Positions 35,325 through 45,378 of a stretch of DNA of 64,000 nucleotides are shown piece after piece. The notes beneath the pieces are model-generated. The model was not told where the DNA came from. It did not search any database and worked only from the letters and a program-made list of their open reading frames with translations. Position numbers and translations under genes: made by a program. This DNA is from Polytrichum commune (lineage: Eukaryota > Streptophyta > Polytrichopsida > Polytrichales > Polytrichaceae). The stretch covers positions 48,993,554 through 49,057,553 of the forward strand of contig OX485803.1 of NCBI GenBank assembly GCA_950295325.1. The letters run 5' to 3'. Numbering within the stretch: position 1 is the first letter of the stretch; each line of letters opens with the position of its first letter.

Positions 35325-35475
35325 TTATCTTCAATAAAATATTCATATGAGCCTTGAAAATGATAAAAGTGGCCAAGGCCTTGACTTTGGATTTGGCAAG
35401 CATCTCATGCTGATCATGTGTTACATATCCTACGAGAAGTGGGCTAGTCGGGTAAAACTAGCCATGAAGGACCCA
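35325..35475 (+). repeat. Dispersed repeat family C, copy 2
   Basis: Same-strand match to 31750-31905 (ATATTCATATGAGCC, CTTTGGATTTGGCAAGCA, GATCATGTGTTACATATCCT, ACGAGAAGTGGG). No coding frame is conserved. Confidence 0.55.
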
Positions 35476-35679
35476 TCTCCCATAGGTGCTTGTGAACCTT
35501 TCTGCTTCCCTGCTGGATCGCTGTTTCACAATTGCGATGTTGAATGGAGAAACATCCAAAATGGAATCGTGTAAGTAGGTACTACCTGTAACTGCAGTTG
35601 CAAATTGTGATCGCCAATGCTGACTAAATATGGCACCTGCAAGTTTCAAATTGCAGACTCGACCATGTCACAGACTCTA

Positions 35680-35814
35680 CATTATCCAGATTCATAACAG
35701 TGTTCTGTGGGACTCACAGTATTCCACGGAATATGCCCACATTCAATCTGAACGTGGGAATATTCTGTGGAATACTCTCAGTCCCACAGACCATTGCTAT
35801 GAGTCTGAATAATG
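35680..35814. mobile_element. Fold-back element (135 bp, two ~65-bp arms)
   Basis: The unit starts CATTATCCAGATTCATAACA and ends with the near reverse complement (ATGAGTCTGAATAATG). The arms pair through GTGGGACT and GTATTCCAC up to GTGGG in the centre, so a transcript would form a long hairpin. A half copy exists at 22882-22962. The flanking trinucleotides CTA/TTA are compatible with, but do not prove, a Harbinger-type TSD. Confidence 0.7.
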
Positions 35815-36173
35815 TTATGGAATGTACTTAGCTGATTACGCGCATATATAAGTATGCTCTTAATTGCCAAGTGACTCCGATCGCGTCATGCCACAACTTA
35901 CGCTCCAGCGCCTGTTCAGTTTTCAACAACTCTGACAGAATAAACCACCATAATCTTATGCAGAAACAATAATAATCTAAGTATGATGGGAGGCATGCAG
36001 CAACCGAGTCGCTTCTCCGAACAGTTTCTCCCTCCAACTTATATAGAAGCTGAGAGCTGCCATTCCTCACACTCAATGTGCCAGGCCGCTTGCATTGCAT
36101 CTTGTTGAAGCCTTAGAGATCGATTGAAGGTTGTTGAGGCCTTAGTAGTCGAGATTGAAGCTGATCTCGCGCA
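35815..36173 (+). promoter_or_regulatory. Germin-like gene promoter with TATA box
   Basis: A TATA-like CTTATATAGAAG lies at 36038-36049, about 125 bp before the start codon. A second TATATAA lies at 35845-35851. The first is the better placed for a leader of about 100 nt. Confidence 0.45.
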
Positions 36174-37639
36174 ATGGCCGCTACAAGGATGCAGCGAATG
36201 GTGATGATGGTGGTCTATTGCTGCGCGGTTCTGATAATGGCGACATTGCAATTGGCGGTGGCCAGCGACGCCGACCCCATCAACGACTACTGCGTGGCGG
36301 ACCTGGCCTGCACATTGAAGCTGAACGGTCTGCCTTGCAAGAACCCCGCGAACTTGACGGGCGAGGACTTCGCGTTCCGCGGGTTCGAAAAGGTGGGCGA
36401 TGTGGCGGCATCGCCCATCGGAGTTGTCATCACCCCTGGCTTCGCAGGTGTGAACTAGCTTAACTTGAGCTTGAGCTTGAACTTGAACGTTTAACATCAC
36501 CCCTGGCTTCACCCGCTTCTTTCACATACTTCAAGTCACCAGCACATACAACCCTTTAGATCCATGTATTACGAGAAGTGATGTCACATTGATTGAATCA
36601 CATAGTTCTAGTGACCACATTGATTGAACGCCTTAGCTGCGAAACACGATATTAGGTTGGCAATATAAGCAACTTTCCGTTTTCATATTTGTTAGCTATA
36701 AGATCGAAATGGTCGAGATGATGTGAGTTGAATTTGGTATTGGATGAATCATTAGCTTAATTTTGAATTAAAAATGAAGGTATATCTAATGACGCCCACT
36801 GAAGTGTAAACAACTTTGTAAATCGATGCAATCAGAAAGTGTAACTTTGTATGGGAGGAATATGATAGGTGACAGTCAGTAAGTAGGGAGAATGACGTTG
36901 AGTAAGCGATGATTAGGCAAGTTATTTCGACACGCAAATGTTTGAGGAATGGAACCTGGCTTTGCACACACGAATAATCTAGTCTAGTAACGAACTTGGA
37001 GATGAGTCCTCCTTAGTGATAATGCACTCCCAAATTTGCATCCCATGTGGTGTGTTGGTGGAATGCTTCACTTTTTCATGACTTAGATTTCATGGTTTTC
37101 CCTTTCTTTTGAAGATTGGCACTGGGATGTTGAAACTTGATGGATCTCAGTTTTGAGAGGGAACCCACACATTTCCATTGCAGATGTGTTCTCAGTGTTC
37201 TAATGTTGCAGTTGTGCACCCACATTTTGCAGGGATAAACTACCCGGCCCTGAACACCCTTGGCCTGGCGCTGGCCCGGATCGACGTGGCACCGTACGCT
37301 CTGGTCCCTCCCCACACCCACCCGAGAGCAACCGAGAGCTTCTACGTGGTAGCGGGATCATTCTTTGTGGGATTCGTGGACACCAACGGGAAGTTTTTCT
37401 CCGCGTACTTGGGCAAGGGCGATGTGTTCGTGTTCCCCAAGGGTCTCGTGCACTTTCAGCTCAGCACGTGCAAGGCTGAGGTGTCCACCGCCATCGCCAC
37501 GTTGAATGCACAAAACCCGGGGACGCAGCTCATTGCCCCTGCTTTGTTCGGGTCTCATGTTCCGGACTACGTGCTTGAGAAGGCCTTCGGGCTCGATGCA
37601 GAAACTGTGCATAAGATCCAGAAAATTTTCACCCATTAG
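36174..37639 (+). CDS. Germin-like protein (cupin), two exons, complete
   Basis: Exons 36174-36447 and 37233-37639 (GT-AG, phase 1) give 226 aa, the usual length for germin-like proteins, which are secreted, manganese-binding cupin hexamers of the cell wall; some have superoxide dismutase or oxalate oxidase activity (family knowledge). Residues 1-31 form a hydrophobic signal peptide. DPINDYCVAD at 34-43 is the typical germin N-terminus, with Cys40, Cys46 and Cys55. Box 1 is PPHTHPRATESFYVVAG with metal ligands His119, His121 and Glu126. Box 2 is KGDVFVFPKGLVH with His165. The usual Asn after box 2 is Ser here. The KGD tripeptide lies at 153-155. Exon 2 is GC-rich relative to its flanks. The specific enzymatic activity cannot be told. 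Degenerate copies of the 3' end follow downstream. Confidence 0.93.
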
Positions 37640-37828
37640 AGTAGATAAGCAGGAATTGATATGCCGTCCGAATGGCGTGGTGAATCATGTGCATGCCTTT
37701 CGTTGATCTAACATTGTGGCACCAAGCAAATTATTAATTTATTAATGGAGAAGCATTAGGCTCTGGAAAGTGTGGGTATTTGGTACTGGGTGAACTTGAT
37801 GACAATGATGATGGATAATTCAGTTGGC

Positions 37829-37910
37829 CTTGTTGTCGTCTTGTATTCCGGGCTGTGTTCTTGAGAAGTCCACTCATGTGCACAAGTTCCAGAAACTCTT
37901 CACCCACTAA
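37829..37910 (+). pseudogene. Degenerate duplicate of germin-like 3' coding end, fragment 1
   Basis: Resembles the last ~80 bp of the germin-like gene (TGTTCTTGAGAAG, GTGCACAAG-TTCCAGAAA, TTCACCCACTAA against CATAAGATCCAGAAAATT and TTCACCCATTAG). The part before it matches no exon. It shows local tandem duplication of the gene tail and is not functional. Confidence 0.65.
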
Positions 37911-38205
37911 GTGTTCTTCGGTGCCTTCCGACGTTAAGAATCATGTTTGGGCACGCCCACTTTGATGTTTCCTCGATTCAAAAGGTCTTGTTGAGTCCAT
38001 ACTGGAATTAGCTAGAGTTAGCGTTAGCTAAGCGTGCCTTGTTTTAAAGCTCCATGAGAGAATTTATAACCTTACTATGCCTAAGTTGATCTTAGTTTCT
38101 GATCTTATAACAATTTGACGTAATATAGAAGGGTTTATTTGTGGAGGTATGCAACTGTACTGGCGGAACTTGATCACATTGATGATGGGATATAATGCAC
38201 TTGGC

Positions 38206-38292
38206 CTTGTTCGGGTCTCGTGTTCCGAACTATGTGCTGAGAAGACCTTCGGGCTCGATGTGCACAAAATCCAGAATACTCGTCACGGCTAA
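38206..38292 (+). pseudogene. Degenerate duplicate of germin-like 3' coding end, fragment 2
   Basis: TTGTTCGGGTCTCGTGTTCC, GAACTATGTGCT, CCTTCGGGCTCGATG and CACAAAATCCAGAA match 37543-37625 of the gene, with deletions that break the frame. A 60-bp block before it (GATGATGGGATATAAT) also resembles 37800-37820. The Copia insertion starts about 60 bp downstream. Confidence 0.7.
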
Positions 38293-38352
38293 CTATTCTT
38301 CAGTGGATGGCCAACAGAAATAATTATGTGCATGCCTTTGTGGGTATTTTTT

Positions 38353-38541
38353 TGTGACAACAAATCTACTGTATTACTCAGACACATTACACAGACAGCA
38401 GCTACACAAAAAAAACATATATTGCACAAAGACAGATTACAATTGCTACAGTTCCTACAATATATAGTCTCCAATACTCTACTTAGTGACTGTCAATGAA
38501 CTAATTGTAACTAGAAGTATCTAACCTAGGAAACTAATCCA
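38353..38541 (-). repeat. Copia 3' LTR (189 bp)
   Basis: On the minus strand it starts TGGATTAGTTTCC and ends TTGTTGTCACA, with TG...CA termini. A purine-rich ATTGGGAG at 38545-38552, just inside the element, is a plausible polypurine tract. Matches 53763-53984. Confidence 0.85.
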
Positions 38542-38598
38542 AAACTCCCAATCATTGACAAGTCACTAACAATGTATTGATAGACCATGTCTCCCACT

Positions 38599-41500
38599 TC
38601 AATGCGTTGTAGTGAGTGTCAATAGATCTCTAAGGCGTCGAAATTGATATGGTGTGAGAGCCTTTGTCATGATATCAGCGATTTGCTGTTGAGTTGGAAG
38701 GTATTGAATGTCAATGGTATGAAGAACCACCTGCTCACGAAGAAAATGGAATTTAACATCTACATGCTTAGTTTGTGAGTGGAATTCTGGATTGACAGCG
38801 AGTCGCATGGCGCTCTGACTGTCTGTGAAGATAGTAGTCGGTTTGGTTTGCTGGATACCAATACTTGCTAGAAGTCTTCGCAACCAGATGACTTCTGTAG
38901 CGACAGCATAACATGCAATGTACTCGCTGTGAGTTGTGCTTGTAGCTACACATGGTTGTTTCTTTGATGCCCAAGAAATAGGGTTTCCATTAAAGTATAT
39001 GACGTACCCAGAACGAGATTTCCGGTCCTCAATTGCGGCAGCATAGTCGGCGTCTGCATAAGCAGTGAGGGCAAAAGAAGCATGATTGCCTCCTAAGGGA
39101 AGACGGAAATCTGGAGTCCCTCGAAGATATTTCAGTATTCTCCGGACAGCATTGCAGTTTGCTGTAGATGGGTGGTTCTTGAACTGTGTTGCGTTGTTCA
39201 CCGCGTATGCAATATCTGGTCGAGTTGTAAGGGCAGCAAATTGTAAGCTGCCAATGATCTGTGCATAGGGGAAGTTGGGTTCCAAGGATTCATCAGTAAT
39301 ATTACTGATTGGACGAAGATGTGCTCCGGGTTCAGCAGGTGTGGAGACTGGATGACTGTCGTTGAACTTGTATTTCTGCAGCATGGATTTGATGTAGAGT
39401 TCCTGGTCGATGTAGATGATGCGATTAGGGCGGTCTCGTTTGATATGAATACCTACATAGAGTTCAGGATCCATTGTGACCTTAGTGATGAAGACATCTT
39501 TCATGAAAGTTAAGACAGAATCCATCTGGGCAGAGCTGTTTGAGATCATCAAGCCATCATCGACGAAGAGCATGATGAGAAGACGGCATCCATTGTGGTC
39601 AGAGAAATACACACAGCTATCTGCTGGTGATTGTGTTAGCTTGAATGCTTTTAGGAAAGCATCAATCCGCAGGTTCCATTCTCGACTAGCTTGTCGAAGT
39701 CCATAAAGTGCTTTCTTCAAGAAACAGACCAAATGTTTCTGTAGAAGATTAACGTAGCCAGGTACCTGTTGCATGTATAGTTCATTATGGATGAGAGCAT
39801 TGAGAAAAGCTGTTGTAATGTCAAATTGTCGTAGCTCCATCTCAGTTTGTGCTGCCACAGCTAGTGCCAAACGAATACTTTCATACTTCACTGTAGGGGA
39901 GAAAGTTTCGTGAAAATCAGTTCCTGGAGTTTGACTACATCCTTTAGCCACTAGTCTGGCTTTGAAACGATCTAGGCTACCATCAGGCTTAGTCTTGTAT
40001 GCATAAACCCATTTACATTTGATGGGTTGTCTCCCTGGAGGAAGAGGGCGAAGTTCCCATGTGTCATTTGCGATTAGGGCGTCGAACTCAGCATCCATGG
40101 CGGCTTTCCACTCTTTAGCATGAGAAGAATTAACAGCTTCTTCATATGATTTGGGTACGGGTGGTAATGTTCCTGCCATGGCTGTGAAGCTGTAATGCCA
40201 ATCACCATATCTATTTGGAGGATTGATTGGTCGATCACCGAGGGATGCAGGCGGATTTGTGGAATTTTCAGAGAAAAGTGTATCAGAAGGGGAAGAGGTG
40301 TCTGATTGATCATCTGTAGAATCTGTATTGGCCTAATTTGTAAGAGAGTCAGTTGTTGGTAGTGTGTCAGGAAGAATGGGAATTTCCACAACAAGCTGTG
40401 GATCTGGTTGTTCACTTGAGCTATGTGATGGTGAAGCAGAAGATGTAGGGGGGGGGGGATATTTGGAGTATGAGAAGGGGGAGGAATGTCAGGAATTAGG
40501 ACTTGAGACGAAGGAGAAGTAGTGAGAGGAAGAATTGTGGATGATTTTGGAGTCTGCAGAAAAGCTTTTTCATCGAACACTAAATCCCTGGTGGTAACCA
40601 CCTGCTGCTTAGCCGAATCCCAGACTCTATATCCCTTACTCTCTGCAGAATAGCCAAGAAAAATTCCTCGACGACTTTTAGCATCTAGTTTCTTGCGGAG
40701 TTGAGCAGGAATGTAGATATAGACAGGACGTCCAAAGGGACGTAGATGCGACAAGGATGGTTTAATACCTGTGTAGAGTTCGAAGGGAGTATGAGATCCA
40801 TGAACCCTAGAACAAGTTCGGTTGAGTGTGTAGGTAATATACACTACTGCTTCCGCCCAGAAACTCATCGGTAATTGAGAGTGATACAAAGAACTGCGTA
40901 CCCCTTCCATGATTGTCCTATTTGCTCTTTCGACAACAGCATTCTGTTCGGGAGTGTAGCTGGTGGTAAGTTCTCTGCGGATGTGATTGTCAGATAGGTA
41001 AGTTGAAAATGCATTGCTGTTGAACTCTCCACCGCGATCAGTCCGGAGTGTGGATATCGTGCGTCCTGTATCTTGGAGAATGGTTTTGAAAACTTGCTGG
41101 AAGCATGTCAATGCTTCTGATTTACGAGTGATACAGAAGACAAATCTGTATCCTGTTGCATCATCGTGGTATAGAACGAAGTACAAAGACCCTCCTTTAG
41201 AGGGTTGGCTCATTGGGCCACAGATGTCACCATGTATGAGGTCTCCTGGAGAGGAGGCGTACGTCCGAAAATGATTCTCCGGAAAGGACTGCCTCTTCAT
41301 CTTGCCGAACTGACAAGCAGAGCATAAATCTGGTGGTGTCTGTGTGGTCAGATGAAGACCGGTGACAGCTCCATTGTTAGCCATCTTCTTGATCATGTCG
41401 AAATGAAGATGACCAAGACGATGATGCCAGAGTTGAAGAGTCTGATACTCTTCTTTCTTCAGAATATTGCCATAGGCTGCAGTATAAAGGCCTTGAACAG

Positions 41501-42952
41501 GGGGCAAAAAAACAGTGAAGTCAAGAATATACATGTCTTGAATAAGACGACCTGTGAAGATAACTTCATTGTTATGGACAAAATGACAGTGAGTTTGTGT
41601 GCCGATAAAATCGATGGAATGTTTAGTGGCCATAAGAGTTGTTGAAAAAAGATTGCACTGGAGGCCAGGAACGTATAATACATTCTCAAGAAGGACAATG
41701 TCAACTTTGTGGGGTAGTTGAACAAGAATCTTGATTGTGCCAGTGCCAGCAACATAGCATTGATGGCCAGCTATGGCAGTAATTGGCCAAGAAGTTTCAG
41801 AGGGGAGTGGTTTATAAGAGGAAAACCACTGAAAATTGTGGGACATGTGCTTATTGGCACCACTGTCTGCAATCCAAGAATTCTGAATGTCCAAAGAGGA
41901 GAGATTATCGGAAGTCATGTAAGCTTTCGTGATAGTCTCTTGTGTAGAGGAAGATTCTGGAGAAAATGGAAAGGACTGTGGATCTGGGAAGTGATCGTCA
42001 GAAGGAGTGTCTTCAAGATCCAAAGTAGAGAAATGAGATGTGAATGGAGAGACTTCTTCTGGAGAAGGTGGATTGGGCATGTGTAAAGCCTCTGCAAGAC
42101 GAGCTCTGGTAGGACGGTTATGTTCTTTTTCGGGACATTCTTGCCACCAATGACCTAATCGGCCACAACAATTACATCGAGTTCTGGACTTAAGATTTCT
42201 GAGTTCCATAGCGCGATGGGAATTGGGTGCTGAATTTGAAGATGGGATGTAAGGAGGTTGGCGGTCATCGTAAGAAGTGCGTGACACAGAATTTGAATAA
42301 CGAGGATTATACTGATTGCCTGTGGGATGATAACCTCGTCCAAGATTGCGAGAGTGACCAGATGAGGTAGAACTCCCATTGTTGGTGAAGCGCATGTGAG
42401 GAGCAGAAGTGTTATGACTTGTAGAATAGGACCTATTGGAGTAATATGCCTTTGTATCATAAGTAACTTCTGCTGTAATGCGTCGCTTTAGTCTTGCTTC
42501 TTCTTTGTATAGACGAAGCTGTAGGTTAGAAAAAGTACGCTCCTCAAGAGGAGTACTATCCCAGGCCGTTAGAAAGGCACCAAAACCCTCAGGAAGAGTG
42601 CTGGTTAATTTGGAGATGAGAGAGGCTTCATTAAAACTCTCATTGCCGATGTCGGCAAGTTCGCTCATAATTAACTGTAGTTCTCCGATATAATCGGCAA
42701 GGGACTGCTCTGGTTGAATTTGTGCGTTAAAGAAACGCCGCTGTAATTCATGAACATCTGCAGTAGACTTGTGTTCATAGATGGACAGGAGAGTGGTCCA
42801 GATCTGATGAGATGTGGTGCACTTGAGAAGAGGAGTGAGAACACGGCGTTCAACGGAATTACAAAGAAGAGTAAAAGCATAATATTCTCTTGCTTGCCAA
42901 TCTTCTTTATCTTCAGCGTCTGCAAGAGTTTCAGTACCATTTACAATGGTAT
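38599..42952 (-). pseudogene. Copia gag-pol, main part, with frameshift and stop
   Basis: Read on the minus strand from the LINE junction at 42952: the rest of Gag (UBN2-type), a CCHC knuckle CNCCGRLGHWWQEC (about 42178-42135), protease DSGANKHMSH (about 41870), integrase HHRLGH...H zinc region (about 41430) and the D-D-E core in GDICGP, RTDRGGEF and NAVVERAN. Then comes RT with FVDDG (about 39575) and RNase H to the stop at 38599. An 11-G run at 40448-40458 shifts the frame after the integrase linker. A TAG lies at 40335-40333 before the RT part, which then stays open to the end. The product would be a polyprotein in an intact element. No autonomous function is expected here. Confidence 0.9.
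42932..42952. repeat. LINE target-site duplication, left copy
   Basis: A 21-bp Copia gag sequence containing CATTTACAATGGTAT, repeated at 53323-53343 with one mismatch. It marks the 5' boundary of the LINE. Confidence 0.92.
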
Positions 42953-43239
42953 CATAGTACCCTCCCAAAAGGGGAGAGAGGCGGTTCTTGGAGCGCCGCA
43001 AGAAGCGGGCGAGGTCCGCTTCTTTCAAGAAGCATGCAAGAATGCAAAATTTGTAGTCAAGATTGATGTATTATGGATTAAAGATACTATTACAAGGTCT
43101 GTGGTTGCATTGCGGTTCTTATGACTATCTCCATCGAACATTTGGAGCACTAAAGCCTCGGCGCTAAATGCGACACTGAGGAAGCTGGTCCGAAGTTGAT
43201 GTAGCTAGCGGTGATCGGAAACGGCAGAGCCCAGCAGCA

Positions 43240-45357
43240 ATGGGAAGGCAACAAACTGGACAATGGCGCCCAATCATCCCCAATGTAGCATGTCCAGATC
43301 AAGATAGTAGACCACTCGCTCCGGTAGGAGAGCTGTCCCCTCCCAAGCCAGAAGCAAGGTCGAATGACTTATCCAAGATACTCCCTTCTAACTCTCTCAA
43401 CTCGCAAACACTGATTCCACCGATGGAGTCGCCACCACCACTTGGGCCGCAGCTGGAGAAGGATACAGCAACTGACGCGCCGCGCAAGTTGATAGCCAGC
43501 ATCCCGGAGGCATTCCTAGCATCTCTCAGATCCACTTGCGCAGCAAAAGCCGAAGTATCATTGTTGGGTAGAGTACAGGGTAAACATCCTGGGCTCAAAG
43601 CTCTCACAGCTTGGGCACGGGCCACTCTTCATTCCTCTTTTTCACTTCTTTCATTAAAGACTAACAATCTATTTGAAGTGACATTTTCGCACCCAGAAGG
43701 CAGGATCCATGCATTGACGCAAGTCGACCTCGTCTGCGACACGGCTGCTATCTTCTTTTCTAGCTGGTGTCCGCATTTTGACCCCACAGCCCCCCAAGCA
43801 GAAGAGAGTCTGGATTATCCCGTCTGGGTGCAAATCGTTGATCTATACCAGATACTCCGCGAGGACTTCTTCTTGAAAATCATTGGTGAACAAATAGGTC
43901 ACGTTATATCGATTGATAATTCTGAGGCCTATAGAGCTAAACTCTTTGGACCAAGAATTCGACTACTAGTGCGGGACATACATCAGTTGCCTCAAACGGT
44001 GGTCATCCCAAGACTGGACGGGGAAGGAACGGTGGAATATCAACTGGAATTCAGTGGACTCCCCAAGCAATGTGGGAGATGCAGAGCGCATGATCATCTT
44101 GTTCGAAATTGCCCCAAGAAGGCCCCCCCAGTGAGAAAGAAGGAAGGACTCCCCAAACACAAAGCTACAGACCCAGGGAGTGATCCAGACAAGATACCAA
44201 AGACAGTGGGGACTCCGCGGGCCAAGAAAGACAACATGAGGCAACCAGTTCAAGAAACAATGCAACCAGCTCAAGAAACAATGCATTCAGGGGACAGCTC
44301 ACTGGTGGACAGCAGCAACACACTTACCGACCCCTCGGGTACGCAGGAGCAGCCCCAACTTCCATGTGATCTCCAGCAGACGCCGAACAGTCCCAAAGAA
44401 GCAGGGTTAGCCGCACTGCAGCGCACGTCCTCACCTAAGGACGCCACCAGCACACCCAAGGACGGAGCCAAGATCAGCTTAACTTCTGGTCACACAGAAT
44501 TCAACATGCTCAAACCGGACGACATTAACTTTCCCAAACTCCAGACACAGACCTCAGCGTCTCGAAGGGTTCCGGCACAGCAAACGTCAGATACTTCTAG
44601 CAAGAACCAAGAACGCAAGTTTGTCTGGCAGTCGACACATATCACAACGCAGATACATAAGCCAACTGAAGGAGGAAGGGGAAAGGATAGGCTCCCGGAA
44701 TCAACGCCGTTAACTCGCCAAGGATACAGATCAGGACGCCTCGCAGAGGATTTTTGGTCCGCATTGGGTACGCCCAATACCCCCTCGGCGAACCCCAAGA
44801 TGCTTCGGGTGATACCATTCCTCACCAAAAACTGCCACACATTGCAAATGGAGTACCTGGTGGATACAAGGGGACACTCTTTTGGAGCAATCGCACATGT
44901 GCATGTGGCTGAAGTGCTAGCGGGAATCCCGTGGACGCAATCTCGAGCGAGACAACATGTGGTCGATGAGGTATCCCAGGCATTGCATAAACTCCTTGTG
45001 TTCAATAACAATTTGTTTAACCCATTTCAAAAATGGACGCAAGGCCACTGGTATGCGCAATGGGAACAAGGACCAGATGGAGAATTTATATGCACACTCT
45101 TTGTGAGCATTGACGTCCCAGAACAGAAAGTGAAACCACGCAAAGGTCTGCACATGAGCTGGCGCAAAGAACCAACCGAAGTATCGCTACTTCTGGCTGA
45201 AAGGGTCACAGAGGAGATTCAATCTGTAGATCCCGAATACCCCCACTGGAGAAAGATGGCAGGCAGGCTGCCCGAAAAGACTACTGAGAATGCCCCTCCA
45301 GAATCTCACAACCGCTTTGCGTCTCTCTTGGAGAACGAAGTCGCTTTGGAGCAGTAA
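43240..45357 (+). CDS. LINE ORF1, nucleic-acid-binding Gag-like protein (DUF4283 / CCHC)
   Basis: An intact ATG-to-TAA frame of 705 codons. Residues about 75-260 have the pattern of the DUF4283 domain common in plant LINE ORF1 (LKALTAWARATLHSSF, LDYPVWVQIVDLY). A zinc knuckle CGRCRAHDHLVRNC spans residues 278-291 (CX2CX4HX4C). The following ~200 residues are Pro/Ser/Gln-rich and disordered, with a small internal duplication PVQETM/PAQETM near residue 335. A C-terminal ordered part (ILVF-type, for example NNLFNPFQKWTQGHWYAQWE) is unassigned. It presumably binds element RNA. ORF2 starts 21 nt downstream. Confidence 0.9.
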   Translation: MGRQQTGQWRPIIPNVACPDQDSRPLAPVGELSPPKPEARSNDLSKILPSNSLNSQTLIPPMESPPPLGPQLEKDTATDAPRKLIASIPEAFLASLRSTCAAKAEVSLLGRVQGKHPGLKALTAWARATLHSSFSLLSLKTNNLFEVTFSHPEGRIHALTQVDLVCDTAAIFFSSWCPHFDPTAPQAEESLDYPVWVQIVDLYQILREDFFLKIIGEQIGHVISIDNSEAYRAKLFGPRIRLLVRDIHQLPQTVVIPRLDGEGTVEYQLEFSGLPKQCGRCRAHDHLVRNCPKKAPPVRKKEGLPKHKATDPGSDPDKIPKTVGTPRAKKDNMRQPVQETMQPAQETMHSGDSSLVDSSNTLTDPSGTQEQPQLPCDLQQTPNSPKEAGLAALQRTSSPKDATSTPKDGAKISLTSGHTEFNMLKPDDINFPKLQTQTSASRRVPAQQTSDTSSKNQERKFVWQSTHITTQIHKPTEGGRGKDRLPESTPLTRQGYRSGRLAEDFWSALGTPNTPSANPKMLRVIPFLTKNCHTLQMEYLVDTRGHSFGAIAHVHVAEVLAGIPWTQSRARQHVVDEVSQALHKLLVFNNNLFNPFQKWTQGHWYAQWEQGPDGEFICTLFVSIDVPEQKVKPRKGLHMSWRKEPTEVSLLLAERVTEEIQSVDPEYPHWRKMAGRLPEKTTENAPPESHNRFASLLENEVALEQ

Positions 45358-45378
45358 CCTCAATACCAATCCCCTGCT

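Noticed and set aside
42953-43028. Copia Gag frame appearing to start in MKEADLARFL-type text
   Set aside because: This part is the antisense of the LINE 5' end fused to gag at the insertion point, and its first codon is TTG, not ATG.
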